Shown here: positions 1 to 8,137 of the stretch, in pieces
How positions within the stretch are numbered: the first letter of the stretch is position 1
Layout: every line of letters begins with the position of its first letter
Origin: a virus
DNA: 29,675 bases
Virus record (IMG/VR): IMGVR_UViG_3300002231_001545
Location: 1-29,675 of that record
Direction: 5' to 3' (one strand)
Notes under the pieces: generated by a model
What the model was told of the DNA's origin: nothing
Seen by the model: only the letters and a program-made list of their open reading frames with translations
Database searches by the model: none
Program-made: the position numbers and the translations under genes

Positions 1-1
1 G

Positions 2-1405
2 GTGTCTGCTGAAACAAAAACTAAATTTGTCATTTTTGAACCCTCAACGCTTGAGAACATTGATTTCGCAATGTATGAATGGATTAATGAGAACATGGGC
101 GTTTCTGTTATCACGAACACTGGTTGGAAAAAGGTTCCTGTTATATGGGCCTCAGCAGAAAGAGCATATCAGCTGAAGCACAACAAGGACTTGAGAGACA
201 AACACGAAACTTTGATTTTGCCTCTTATAACTGTCGATAGAACAGGAGTGTCAAAAGATTCGGACAACAAGGGCTCATATTGGGCGAATGTGCCTCCGGT
301 CAATGGATACGAGCCTCAAGGAGGTTCGATTGAGATTGCGAGACAGATAAACAAGCCAAAATCTCAAAACTATAAAAATGCTTATTCTAAGAGAACGACC
401 GGCCAAGAAACCTTCCCGACCTCTAAAGAGAGAACAGTTTATCAAATAGCCTCGATGCCCCAGCCAGCATATTTGACTATCAATTACGAAATAAGCATCA
501 AGACAGAATACCAGCAGCAGATGAACCAAGTTATGCAGCCTTTCTTATATCTCGGCTCCGGAGTTCATTATTTTGTGATGGTGAGAAATGGACATCGCTA
601 CGAGAGCTTCTTGGAGGCTTCCGTTGGTCTGCAGAACAATGTTGCCAATATGGGCGAAGAAGAAAGAATATTTGAATCCAAAGTCAACATCAGGGTCTTG
701 GGATACATCTGGGGGGCAGACAAGAACCGAGAAAGACCAGCAATTTCAATTAGAGAATCTGCCGCAGAGTTTAAGTTCACTTCAGAGACCGTTATGGATG
801 GAAAGTCTGTATCAGAATTGCAATCTGCGTTGCTTTCGCCAGCAACTAGGCCAGCTGCCGGTCTTTTATCAGAGCCAGATTCTGTAACTTTTGGAGGAGC
901 AGCCGCCGCCGCAGCGGGCTCAGGAGGAGCAGATGACCTCGGAGACCACGAGGCCACTCAAAATTTAGCTTTGCGTGGCTATTGGATTTCTAATGATGGC
1001 GACAACGAGGGCATTAGAATAGATGATGACGGCAACATCGGTATTGGAACATCAAGCCCCGCTGCAGACCTGGATGTCGTTGGAACGTTGAGAGCTAGAG
1101 GCACAATCTTCTCAAGAAGGCTGGTTTCGTCAAACTATTCCTTGGTCACCACCGACCACATTATCGGTGTGAATAGTGCTGGTGGAAAGATAGATTTATA
1201 TCTCCCCCCCGCCTCTACAGTATTGGCAGGACAAATCTATGTTGTTAAGGATGAGGGCGGCGCATCGAGCACACACAACATAGATATAAATGTTGCCCCA
1301 ACAAGTGGCGATTCTATTGATGGGTTGCCTTTAATATGCATTGGAACTGATTATGGTGGAGTTTCCGTATATTGTGATGGCGTAAGTAAATGGTTTATTT
1401 ATTGA
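2..1405 (+). CDS. gp15-like tail-completion/sheath-stabiliser protein with fibre-type C-terminal domain
   Basis: 467 aa from a GTG at the window edge; the true start may lie upstream. Residues about 45-235 follow the layout of T4 gp15, the hexameric protein that caps the tail sheath at the neck: PVIWAS near 46, LILPLITVDR at 71-80, a proline-rich stretch, then the segment YEISIKTEYQQQMNQVMQPF at 162-181. A poly-Ala/Gly linker (299-310) leads to DGNIGIGTSSP (343-353), a motif typical of phage tail fibres. Residues 374-467 form a compact module closely matching the C-terminus of the next gene (shared VSSNYS, LP..ST, YV.KD..GA.ST, IDGL, and an aromatic Y end). T4 gp15 is about 270 aa with no such extension. 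The position just before fibre, sheath and tube genes fits a virion structural role. The gp15 link is by motif reading only; a different neck or baseplate protein is possible. Confidence 0.6.
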   Translation: MSAETKTKFVIFEPSTLENIDFAMYEWINENMGVSVITNTGWKKVPVIWASAERAYQLKHNKDLRDKHETLILPLITVDRTGVSKDSDNKGSYWANVPPVNGYEPQGGSIEIARQINKPKSQNYKNAYSKRTTGQETFPTSKERTVYQIASMPQPAYLTINYEISIKTEYQQQMNQVMQPFLYLGSGVHYFVMVRNGHRYESFLEASVGLQNNVANMGEEERIFESKVNIRVLGYIWGADKNRERPAISIRESAAEFKFTSETVMDGKSVSELQSALLSPATRPAAGLLSEPDSVTFGGAAAAAAGSGGADDLGDHEATQNLALRGYWISNDGDNEGIRIDDDGNIGIGTSSPAADLDVVGTLRARGTIFSRRLVSSNYSLVTTDHIIGVNSAGGKIDLYLPPASTVLAGQIYVVKDEGGASSTHNIDINVAPTSGDSIDGLPLICIGTDYGGVSVYCDGVSKWFIY

Positions 1406-1453
1406 GTTGAATTTTTTTCTTCTTTTGAGTGCCGAACTTTCTACTTACCAATG

Positions 1454-1472
1454 ATGAAGGAAAACCCTTCAT
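1454..1472 (+). other. leader hairpin before the fibre gene
   Basis: ATGAAGG (1454-1460) pairs perfectly with CCTTCAT (1466-1472) around a 5-nt loop. It sits 12 nt upstream of the Shine-Dalgarno site of the fibre gene. No T-tract follows, so it looks like a leader structure rather than a terminator. The role is unknown. Confidence 0.35.
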
Positions 1473-1484
1473 ACTTAACTTTAT

Positions 1485-1490
1485 AGGGGG
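1485..1490 (+). promoter_or_regulatory. ribosome binding site that sets the fibre gene start
   Basis: AGGGGG lies 10 nt before the ATG at 1501. The longer reading that would begin at GTG 1429 has only T-rich sequence upstream and no Shine-Dalgarno site, so 1501 is preferred. Confidence 0.65.
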
Positions 1491-1500
1491 AAACAAAAAT

Positions 1501-4500
1501 ATGGCATATCGTATTTTTCAACCAACTCCGTCATCGCAGTTGCCTATCAACTCCGATCTTATCCTTGAGGGTAAGATGGACGCAAATAGCGCAGAGATCG
1601 ATAACGGAAATCTTGAAATCCTTGCTGGTGCTGGCGAACTTTTGATGAACGCTAACGCTATCCAAGGTGTCGCAAGTGTGTATGGCGCCGCCATGCATCA
1701 CTCGGCTTCTACTTCTTATCAGATCAGCTCTGCCGGTCAGATGAGAATGGATGCTGCTTCTGGAGACTATGACTTCAGTGGCGCATTCGACCTCATGGCA
1801 GGTTCGATTTCTATGACTGGCGCAATCACTGCTACTGGTGACATGCAGCTTATTGGAAATGCTGACTTTGACGGAACACTTGACGTCGCTGGCGCAGTGT
1901 ACCTCGCCGCATCGGGCGTTGCTACAGACATCAGAGGAACTCTCTCTGTTGATGAGGCAGCTACTTTCGACGCAGCAGTTCAAATTCTTGGCCACGCTGA
2001 CCTCGACGGTCAACTTGATGTTGCTCAAGCTGTAAGCTTGGCTGCTCCTGGTCTTCAGACACTCGTTAGAGGAGATATCTTTGTCCAACAGGGCGCTCAA
2101 ATCCTCGGTTCTGTAGCCATGGCCAGCACTCTTCAAGTTGATGGTGCTGCTGATCTTAACGACACTCTTGATGTCGCAGGCGCAACTAGCCTTGCTGCTT
2201 CTGGCGTCGCAACCGACATCAGAGGAACACTCTCTGTTGACGAAGCTGCAGTTTTCGATAGCACGGTGCAGATGCTCGGCGCTCTCGACGTTGATTCTAC
2301 TTCGGACTTCCAAGGCGCAATGAACTTGCAAGCCGGCATTACTGTTGCTGGTGCTGCCGACCTTAACAGTTCTCTTGACGTCCAAGATGCCGCAAACTTC
2401 CAAGCTGGCGTTACAATTGGTGGTGCTCTCGACGCAAATAGCTCTGCTGACTTCCAAGGCGCAGTCAACTTGCAAGACACTTTGACTGTTGCTGGTGCTG
2501 CCGACCTTAATAGCTCTCTTAATGTTCAAGCTGGGGCCATCTTCCAGAGTACAGCTCAAATTGATGGTGCTGCTGATCTTAACAGCACTCTTGATGTTGC
2601 TGGAGCTGCTGATTTTGATAGCACTCTTGATGTTGCTGGCGCTGTAAGCCTTGCTGCTTCCGCTGTCGACACAAACATCAGAGGAACACTTTCTGTCGAC
2701 GAAGCAGCCACATTCGAAGGCGCAATGGACATCAATGCCGCAATGGACATTGATGGAGACATGGACGTTGACGGTGCTGCTCACGATATCAGTGGATCAA
2801 CATCTATTTCTTTGCACGCTCCTGCTATCGCTAGCAATGGCGTCTTGACACAGACTGGTGCTTCTAGCTTTGCTGGCGCAATGGACCTCCAAGGTGCTCT
2901 TAGCGCTACTGGTTCTGCACACGAGTTCAAAGCTTCTTCTGGGGACATTACTCTTGAAGCTTCTGCTGGTATCACAATGAACGCTTCGAGCCTTTCGGTT
3001 CAAGGCGCTTCTAACGCTACAGTTTCTTTCGCTAACACAGCTGGTGAGTTCTCTGTCACTTCTTCGGTTGTTGACATTTCTGGTAGCTCGGTCTACATGA
3101 GAGGCCCAGTTCAGTTCTTCGGTGCTCTTGACATTGACGCTGCTGCTGATATTCAAGGTGCTCTTAGCTTGCAAGACGCTCTTACGGTTGCTGGAAACGC
3201 CGACCTCAATGGCCAACTTGATGTTGCTCAAGCTGTAAGCTTGGCTGCTTCGGGTCTTGACACATACGTCAGAGGAACACTCACTGTTGACGAAGCTGCT
3301 GCTATTGATAGCACGCTTGACGTCTCCGGCGACCTCACAATTGACGGCGCCCTTGATGCTAACAGCTCTGCTGACTTCCAAGGTGCTGTCAATATGCAAG
3401 ACACTCTTACAATCGCTGGTGCCCTTGATGCTAACAGCACTTCGGACTTCCAAGGCGCAATGAACTTGCAAGACACTTTGACTGTCGCTGGTGCTCTTGA
3501 TGCTAACAGCTCTGCTGACTTCCAAGGCGCAGTCAATATGCAAGACACTTTGACTGTCGCTGGCGCAGCTGACCTCAATAGCACTCTTGATGTTGCTGGT
3601 GCGGTTGATCTTGCTGCCGCTGGTGTTGCAACTTCTGTCAGAGGAACCCTCGCTGTCGTACAGCAGGCAACTTTCACTGGGCACATTGATGCAAACAACA
3701 CTTCGGACTTCCAAGGTGCAATGAACTTGCAAGACGCTCTCACGGTCGCCGGCAACGCCGACCTCAATGGCCAACTTGACGTCGCACAGGCTGTAAGCCT
3801 TGCTGCTTCTGGTCTCTTGACAGACATTAGAGGTGAACTTTCTGTTGACGAAGACGCTGTCTTCGACGCCGCAGTCCAGATTGATGGCGCTCTTGACGCA
3901 AATGGCGCTTCCGACTTCCAAGGTGCAATGACCTTGCAAAATACCTTGACTGTCGCTGGCGCTATCGACGCTAACAGCTCTTCTAATTTCCAAGGCGCAA
4001 TGGTGTTGCAAAGCACTATTGCAGTTGGTGGAAATGCTGACCTCGATGGTCAACTCGATGTTGCTCAAGCCACAAGCCTTGCTGCTTCTGGTCTCTTGAC
4101 AGACATTAGAGGTGAGCTTTCTGTTGATGAAGATGCTGTCTTCGACGCTGCAGTCCAGATCGTCGGAAATGCTGATCTTGACGGACAACTTGATGTCGCT
4201 CAAGCTGCTAACTTCCAGGGTGGAGTTACAATTAACGGCGACCTCACTGTCCTCGGTTCTACAATTTCTGCTTCGGTTCAGACCATTCTCGTTGAGGACC
4301 ACACTATGGTTCTTGGCGACGGTTCCAGCCTTGCTGGTGCCAACAACGGTGGTCTCTACCTCGGCTCGGACAACAAGGCATCTGCTCACGCTTATATGTC
4401 TTTTGACAGCACCGACAGTCGCTGGGACTTCTCCCACGACGTTAACTTGGTCGCTGGCGAAACATACATGATTGGCGACACAGAAGTTCTTTCTGCTACT

Positions 4501-4914
4501 GAGCTTTTCCAAGGAATCCTCGATTCCAGTGGCAATGCTAGTCTCTCAATCGTCACAGCTTCTGCTGCGCAGATTACAGACTTGGTCGCTACTAACGCTA
4601 CAATTGACAACTTGACTGCTAACAACTTGATGTTCGGTGTTACTTCGGTTTCCTCGAACTACTCAGCTCAGTCGAGTGACTACTTCTTGGCTTGTGATTC
4701 CACTGCTGGAGCATTCACAATTACATTGCCTGCTGGTTCTACCGGTAAGACATATGTCATTAAGGACGCTTCTGGTGCCGCAAGCACTGTCAAGAAGATC
4801 ACCATCGCTGCTAACGGAGCAGAGACAATTGACGGCTTGGCCTCGATTGAACTCGCTTCGGAGCGTGCTGCTGTTTCATTGATTTGGGACGGCTCCGAGT
4901 GGTGTGTCTACTAA
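1501..4914 (+). CDS. giant repetitive tail fibre / adhesin
   Basis: 1137 aa from ATG 1501. Residues about 120-910 are a degenerate array of Ala/Asp/Ser/Val-rich units such as GALDANSSADFQGAVNMQ followed by DTLTVA, and longer cassettes containing RGTLSVDEAA. The pattern suits an elongated, probably trimeric, beta-rich shaft (inference). Residues about 910-1010 (GDLTVLGSTISAS, VEDHTMVLGDGS, NNGGLYLGSD, RWDFS) resemble the fibre domain widely seen in marine T4-like phages. A short heptad-like stretch (ITDLVATNATIDNL) leads into a 94-residue tip module shared with the preceding protein. Lysine and cysteine are almost absent from the shaft. Synonymous codons are strongly biased (GCT, GAC, CTT, AAC), unlike the hub genes downstream, which suggests high expression. 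The gene ends at a strong terminator. It probably takes part in host recognition; its exact place on the virion is unknown. Confidence 0.85.
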   Translation: MAYRIFQPTPSSQLPINSDLILEGKMDANSAEIDNGNLEILAGAGELLMNANAIQGVASVYGAAMHHSASTSYQISSAGQMRMDAASGDYDFSGAFDLMAGSISMTGAITATGDMQLIGNADFDGTLDVAGAVYLAASGVATDIRGTLSVDEAATFDAAVQILGHADLDGQLDVAQAVSLAAPGLQTLVRGDIFVQQGAQILGSVAMASTLQVDGAADLNDTLDVAGATSLAASGVATDIRGTLSVDEAAVFDSTVQMLGALDVDSTSDFQGAMNLQAGITVAGAADLNSSLDVQDAANFQAGVTIGGALDANSSADFQGAVNLQDTLTVAGAADLNSSLNVQAGAIFQSTAQIDGAADLNSTLDVAGAADFDSTLDVAGAVSLAASAVDTNIRGTLSVDEAATFEGAMDINAAMDIDGDMDVDGAAHDISGSTSISLHAPAIASNGVLTQTGASSFAGAMDLQGALSATGSAHEFKASSGDITLEASAGITMNASSLSVQGASNATVSFANTAGEFSVTSSVVDISGSSVYMRGPVQFFGALDIDAAADIQGALSLQDALTVAGNADLNGQLDVAQAVSLAASGLDTYVRGTLTVDEAAAIDSTLDVSGDLTIDGALDANSSADFQGAVNMQDTLTIAGALDANSTSDFQGAMNLQDTLTVAGALDANSSADFQGAVNMQDTLTVAGAADLNSTLDVAGAVDLAAAGVATSVRGTLAVVQQATFTGHIDANNTSDFQGAMNLQDALTVAGNADLNGQLDVAQAVSLAASGLLTDIRGELSVDEDAVFDAAVQIDGALDANGASDFQGAMTLQNTLTVAGAIDANSSSNFQGAMVLQSTIAVGGNADLDGQLDVAQATSLAASGLLTDIRGELSVDEDAVFDAAVQIVGNADLDGQLDVAQAANFQGGVTINGDLTVLGSTISASVQTILVEDHTMVLGDGSSLAGANNGGLYLGSDNKASAHAYMSFDSTDSRWDFSHDVNLVAGETYMIGDTEVLSATELFQGILDSSGNASLSIVTASAAQITDLVATNATIDNLTANNLMFGVTSVSSNYSAQSSDYFLACDSTAGAFTITLPAGSTGKTYVIKDASGAASTVKKITIAANGAETIDGLASIELASERAAVSLIWDGSEWCVY
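1860..4230 (+). repeat. degenerate repeat array encoding the fibre shaft
   Basis: In-frame repeats about 24 codons long and multiples of this recur through this stretch. Recurrent DNA strings include GACTTCCAAGG (2305, 2449, 3373, 3445, 3517) and cassettes encoding RGTLSVDEAA or RGELSVDEDA (near 1930, 2220, 2680, 3270, 3825 and 4105). Copies are near-identical at DNA level in places, so the region is prone to recombination or to assembly collapse. Confidence 0.85.
3346..3561 (+). repeat. three tandem 72-bp units inside the fibre gene
   Basis: Units 3346-3417, 3418-3489 and 3490-3561 each encode GALDANS(S/T)(A/S)DFQGA(V/M)N(M/L)QDTLT(I/V)A. The register is exact: GACTTC occurs at 3373, 3445 and 3517, 72 nt apart. 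Confidence 0.9.
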
Positions 4915-4936
4915 TCTTTATCTTTAGATAACGATA

Positions 4937-4978
4937 TGGGAATTGGGGGCTTATGCCCCCTTTTCTCGTTTATTCCCA
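4937..4978 (+). terminator. rho-independent terminator after the fibre gene
   Basis: GGGGGC (4945-4950), loop TTAT, GCCCCC (4955-4960), followed by TTTTCT. An outer arm TGGGAA (4937-4942) can also pair with TTCCCA (4973-4978). It lies 23 nt after the fibre stop codon and separates fibre from sheath transcription. Confidence 0.85.
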
Positions 4979-4986
4979 ACAAAATC

Positions 4987-5058
4987 CTAGAATATTCTTC
5001 TTTTTGGTCGTTTGAGGCGAGGAACAACTATTTATAAATGATTAGAAGAACATTCTAG
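4987..5058. repeat. inverted repeat flanking the sheath promoter box
   Basis: CTAGAATATTCTTC (4987-5000) is the reverse complement of GAAGAACATTCTAG (5045-5058) at 13 of 14 positions. The left arm contains the perfect palindrome AGAATATTCT. The CTATTTATA box at 5028 lies between the arms. This could be an operator pair, a large stem-loop or an RNA-processing site. Confidence 0.55.
5028..5036 (+). promoter_or_regulatory. putative late promoter box, sheath gene
   Basis: CTATTTATA, continuing to TATAAATG at 5033-5040, lies 68 nt before the sheath ATG. The same 9-mer recurs at 8085 and 9952 in intergenic gaps of the structural block. T4 late promoters use TATAAATA, and the reverse complement of this box contains exactly that sequence. 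Confidence 0.5.
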
Positions 5059-5103
5059 TAAATAAAAAAAAACAACTTTATTTACCCAAAGGAGCACTAA
5101 CAA

Positions 5104-8046
5104 ATGTCTGTAGATAAGTTTAAATTCGTATCACCCGGTATCTTCGTTGATGAGATTGATAACTCTCAATTGACACAATTGCCGGAAAATATTGGTCCCA
5201 CAATTATCGGGAGACTCACAAAAGGTCCAGCCATGAGACCTATCAAAGTAAATTCTTTTGCTGAATTTGTTGAGGTATTTGGCGACCCCGTCCCCGGTGG
5301 TCAAGGTGGAGATATCTGGAGAGATGGCAATTATACTGCCCCTACATACGCAGCATATGCAGCACAAGCTTGGCTGAAAAATAACAGCCCAATTACAGTT
5401 GTTAGACTTTTGGGAGATCAAAATATTGATGCTGCTGAGGCTGGACTCGCCGGCTGGAAAGTAAGTGAAAATACACCAAATGTATCGTCAACTGCTAATG
5501 GTGGGGCATTTGGCCTATTTATAGCCAATAGTGCCTCGACGGACCTCGGCAGCGCTCCCCTGGCTGCTATTTTCTATATCAAGACAGGGTCTATCCGTCT
5601 TATTGGCGAAGAGGCCGGCCCAGCCGGAACTTCAGAAGTCCAAGGCGATGCCGCTTTTGTTAAATCTGTCGGCGCAGATTATGAATTTAGAGCAATTATT
5701 GAAGACGCAGACGGAACTGCGGTTCTAACCTCGTCTTTCAACTTGAATAAGAATTCTGATAAATTTATTAGAGATATTTTCAATACAAATCCCACATTGA
5801 TCAATAGTGCTATCACGCAGGAAGGTCAAGCTGGGTTTGGTCTAGACGGGATCACATCGCCAAATAACAATCTCCAAACTTATTTCTTGGGAGAAAGTTT
5901 CGAGAGATGGGTCTACGACTCCTTGTCTGATGCGGCAGCTTCTTCAGCTGGTGGCCAATATGGCGTAATCCTTTCGCTAGAGAATGCTGATGTCGATGGC
6001 GGCGTATTTACTTTTGGTTCGCAGCCCTGTCAGACAGGTTGGGTAATTTCTCAGGACCTCACAACGGACACTGGAAGCTATGCTCCAACAAATATGACGA
6101 ACTTGTTTAGACTTGTTGCTAGAGATTCTGGCGAATGGGATCAAAACAATTTAAAGATTTCGATTGTAAACATTCAGGCAAGTCCAAACGAAGATGTAGA
6201 TCCTTATGGGACCTTCTCTATCGAAATTAGACGAGCACAAGATAGCGATAACGCTCCACAAGTAGTGGAAAGATTTAGCACATTGACTCTCGACAGGACT
6301 TCGCCGAACTATATTGCCCGAGCAATTGGCGATATGTATCAAGTTTGGGACGACGTTGAGAGAAGATATAGGGTTTATGGAAACTATAACAATCTTTCAA
6401 AGTATGTTAGAGTTGAAATGAACCCCGATGTCGAAGAGGGGGTGACTGATGCTAGGTTGCTTCCATTCGGACATTATGGCCCAGTAAAATATATTGATAC
6501 GCTCAATTGGAATTCGGGCTCTGCATTGACTGGCTTCGTTAGAGGCTATGGCGATGTTCCACAATTGTTTGTCAATGATACTTTATCAGGCCCCGCAGCT
6601 GATGCCGGAAGTATTTATACTGCCGGAGCACTCTTGACAGCTAGTTTCCTTTTCCCAGATACTCCTTTGAGGATTTCTTCTTCGAATGGGGGACTTAGAA
6701 AGGACACTCTCGCTTACTGGGGAGCAACTGCCGGCCTTAGAACAGACATCAACAGATTCGATAGAGGCTGGGGCGACTATATGAGAGCCCGCCCACTTGG
6801 CCTTAATTCAATCACAGCAGATGGAAGTGTGACTGAATATTCTTATGTGTTCTCACTTGATGATGTTGGTTATCTTTCATCCTCATTTAGTGGCGTCTCT
6901 ACTACTGAAGCAGTTTACGCAGCAAATAATAGAGTAAATGGAAGATCAATCACCTCTGGATTCTCTTCTACTTGCGAATCTGATTGTACCCCATCTTATA
7001 AGTTGGCGCTCAATGCAGACTATAACCGCTTCACGATGCCTCTTTATGGTGGTTTCGATGGTCTTGATATTCGTGAGAAAGAGCCGTTTAGAAATAGCGG
7101 AATGACTTCGGCAACAGAAAAGACTGACTACGCTTACAATTCTATCAAGAAGGCTATTGATGTGGTTTCTGACCCTGAGGTCGTAGAATATGACATTCTT
7201 ACAACACCAGGTATCACGAATGAAGGCTTAACTGATCACATGATAAACATCTGTGAAGAAAGAGGAGACTCTTTGGCTATTATCGATCTTCCTGGCGGAT
7301 TCGTCCCCAGCACTGAGAATAACCTCGGCGACGCTAGTCCTGATAACAGAGGCTCGGTGACAGAGACTATAAACAACTTGAAGACAAGAAAGCCAAATAC
7401 GAGCTATGCATGTGCCTATTATCCCTGGGTTCAGGTTAGGGATAGCAACACTTCTAGACTTCTTTGGGCGCCTCCTTCAGTTGTGGCTCTTGGAACGATG
7501 GGATCAAGTCAGAAGAAATCTGCCCTTTGGTTCGCCCCAGCAGGCTTCACTCGTGGAGGGCTGTCTGAAGGTTCGGCTGGACTTACAGTCACGAACGTAA
7601 AAGAAAGATTGAATTCTTCTGATAGAGACAAGCTTTATGAAGTCAACGTCAATCCGATTGCCACATTCCCAGCAGAAGGAATTGTTATCTTTGGACAAAA
7701 GACACTTCAGGCAACGCCAAGCGCTCTTGACCGAGTCAATGTCCGCAGACTTATGATTTATCTCAAGAAAGAGATTTCCAGAATGGCTGCAACATTGCTC
7801 TTTGACCAAAATGTCCAGAGAACATGGCAAAGATTTACAAGCAAGGCAGTTCCTTTCCTCGACGGCGTTAGAGCTGGTCTTGGTATCACGGACTTCAAAT
7901 TCTTGCTTGATGCGAGTACAACGACACCAGATCTTATCGACAGAAACATTATGTATGCTAAGATCATTGTCAAGCCTGCTCGTGCTATTGAGTACATCGC
8001 TCTCGACTTTGTTATCACTAACAGCGGAGCGGCATTCGACGACTAG
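5104..8046 (+). CDS. contractile tail sheath protein (gp18-like)
   Basis: 980 aa, with Shine-Dalgarno AAAGGAG 9 nt before the ATG. It forms the contractile outer tube that drives injection. The N-terminus (VSPGIFVDEIDNSQL, then TIIGRLTKGPA and FAEFVEVFG) and the C-terminal core from about residue 694 (YDILTTPGITNEGLTDHMI, AIIDLPGG, VNVRRLMIYLKKEI, PARAIEYIALDFVIT) match the conserved sheath core. T4 gp18 is about 659 aa, so roughly 320 extra residues lie in the middle part (about 110-690), where sheath proteins carry surface-exposed domains. The gene sits between the fibre terminator and the tail-tube gene, the usual sheath-tube order. Assignment of the family is secure; the nature of the inserted domains is not known. 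Confidence 0.95.
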   Translation: MSVDKFKFVSPGIFVDEIDNSQLTQLPENIGPTIIGRLTKGPAMRPIKVNSFAEFVEVFGDPVPGGQGGDIWRDGNYTAPTYAAYAAQAWLKNNSPITVVRLLGDQNIDAAEAGLAGWKVSENTPNVSSTANGGAFGLFIANSASTDLGSAPLAAIFYIKTGSIRLIGEEAGPAGTSEVQGDAAFVKSVGADYEFRAIIEDADGTAVLTSSFNLNKNSDKFIRDIFNTNPTLINSAITQEGQAGFGLDGITSPNNNLQTYFLGESFERWVYDSLSDAAASSAGGQYGVILSLENADVDGGVFTFGSQPCQTGWVISQDLTTDTGSYAPTNMTNLFRLVARDSGEWDQNNLKISIVNIQASPNEDVDPYGTFSIEIRRAQDSDNAPQVVERFSTLTLDRTSPNYIARAIGDMYQVWDDVERRYRVYGNYNNLSKYVRVEMNPDVEEGVTDARLLPFGHYGPVKYIDTLNWNSGSALTGFVRGYGDVPQLFVNDTLSGPAADAGSIYTAGALLTASFLFPDTPLRISSSNGGLRKDTLAYWGATAGLRTDINRFDRGWGDYMRARPLGLNSITADGSVTEYSYVFSLDDVGYLSSSFSGVSTTEAVYAANNRVNGRSITSGFSSTCESDCTPSYKLALNADYNRFTMPLYGGFDGLDIREKEPFRNSGMTSATEKTDYAYNSIKKAIDVVSDPEVVEYDILTTPGITNEGLTDHMINICEERGDSLAIIDLPGGFVPSTENNLGDASPDNRGSVTETINNLKTRKPNTSYACAYYPWVQVRDSNTSRLLWAPPSVVALGTMGSSQKKSALWFAPAGFTRGGLSEGSAGLTVTNVKERLNSSDRDKLYEVNVNPIATFPAEGIVIFGQKTLQATPSALDRVNVRRLMIYLKKEISRMAATLLFDQNVQRTWQRFTSKAVPFLDGVRAGLGITDFKFLLDASTTTPDLIDRNIMYAKIIVKPARAIEYIALDFVITNSGAAFDD

Positions 8047-8055
8047 AAAACTGTC

Positions 8056-8086
8056 GGGGAGAGGGGAAAAAACATTCTCCTCTCCT
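8056..8086 (+). terminator. hairpin after the sheath gene
   Basis: GGAGAGGGG (8058-8066) pairs with the stretch 8077-8085 ending CCTCTCC, giving about 9 bp with one G-U pair, around a 10-nt A-rich loop. Only a short T run follows (TATTT), so it may be a weak terminator or an mRNA-stabilising or processing hairpin that keeps sheath and tube expression separate. Confidence 0.5.
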
Positions 8087-8093
8087 ATTTATA
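8085..8093 (+). promoter_or_regulatory. putative late promoter box, tail tube gene
   Basis: CTATTTATA begins directly at the foot of the preceding hairpin and lies 44 nt before the tube ATG. It is identical to the boxes at 5028 and 9952. Confidence 0.5.
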
Positions 8094-8137
8094 AGAGATA
8101 AAGAGTTATTCTGCTCTAAAAGGAGATATAATAAAAA

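Noticed and set aside
1429-1500. Upstream GTG start for the fibre gene
   Set aside because: No Shine-Dalgarno site precedes it, while AGGGGG precedes ATG 1501. The extra 24 residues overlap a leader hairpin.
1531-4512. Long minus-strand open frames (up to 571 codons) opposite the fibre gene
   Set aside because: They mirror the repetitive, codon-biased fibre sequence, have no ribosome sites and give low-complexity Ser/Ala/Val products. They are shadows of the fibre gene.
5515-5523. CTATTTATA inside the sheath gene
   Set aside because: It is an exact match but lies deep in coding sequence (LFIAN) with no gene start nearby. Probably a chance occurrence.
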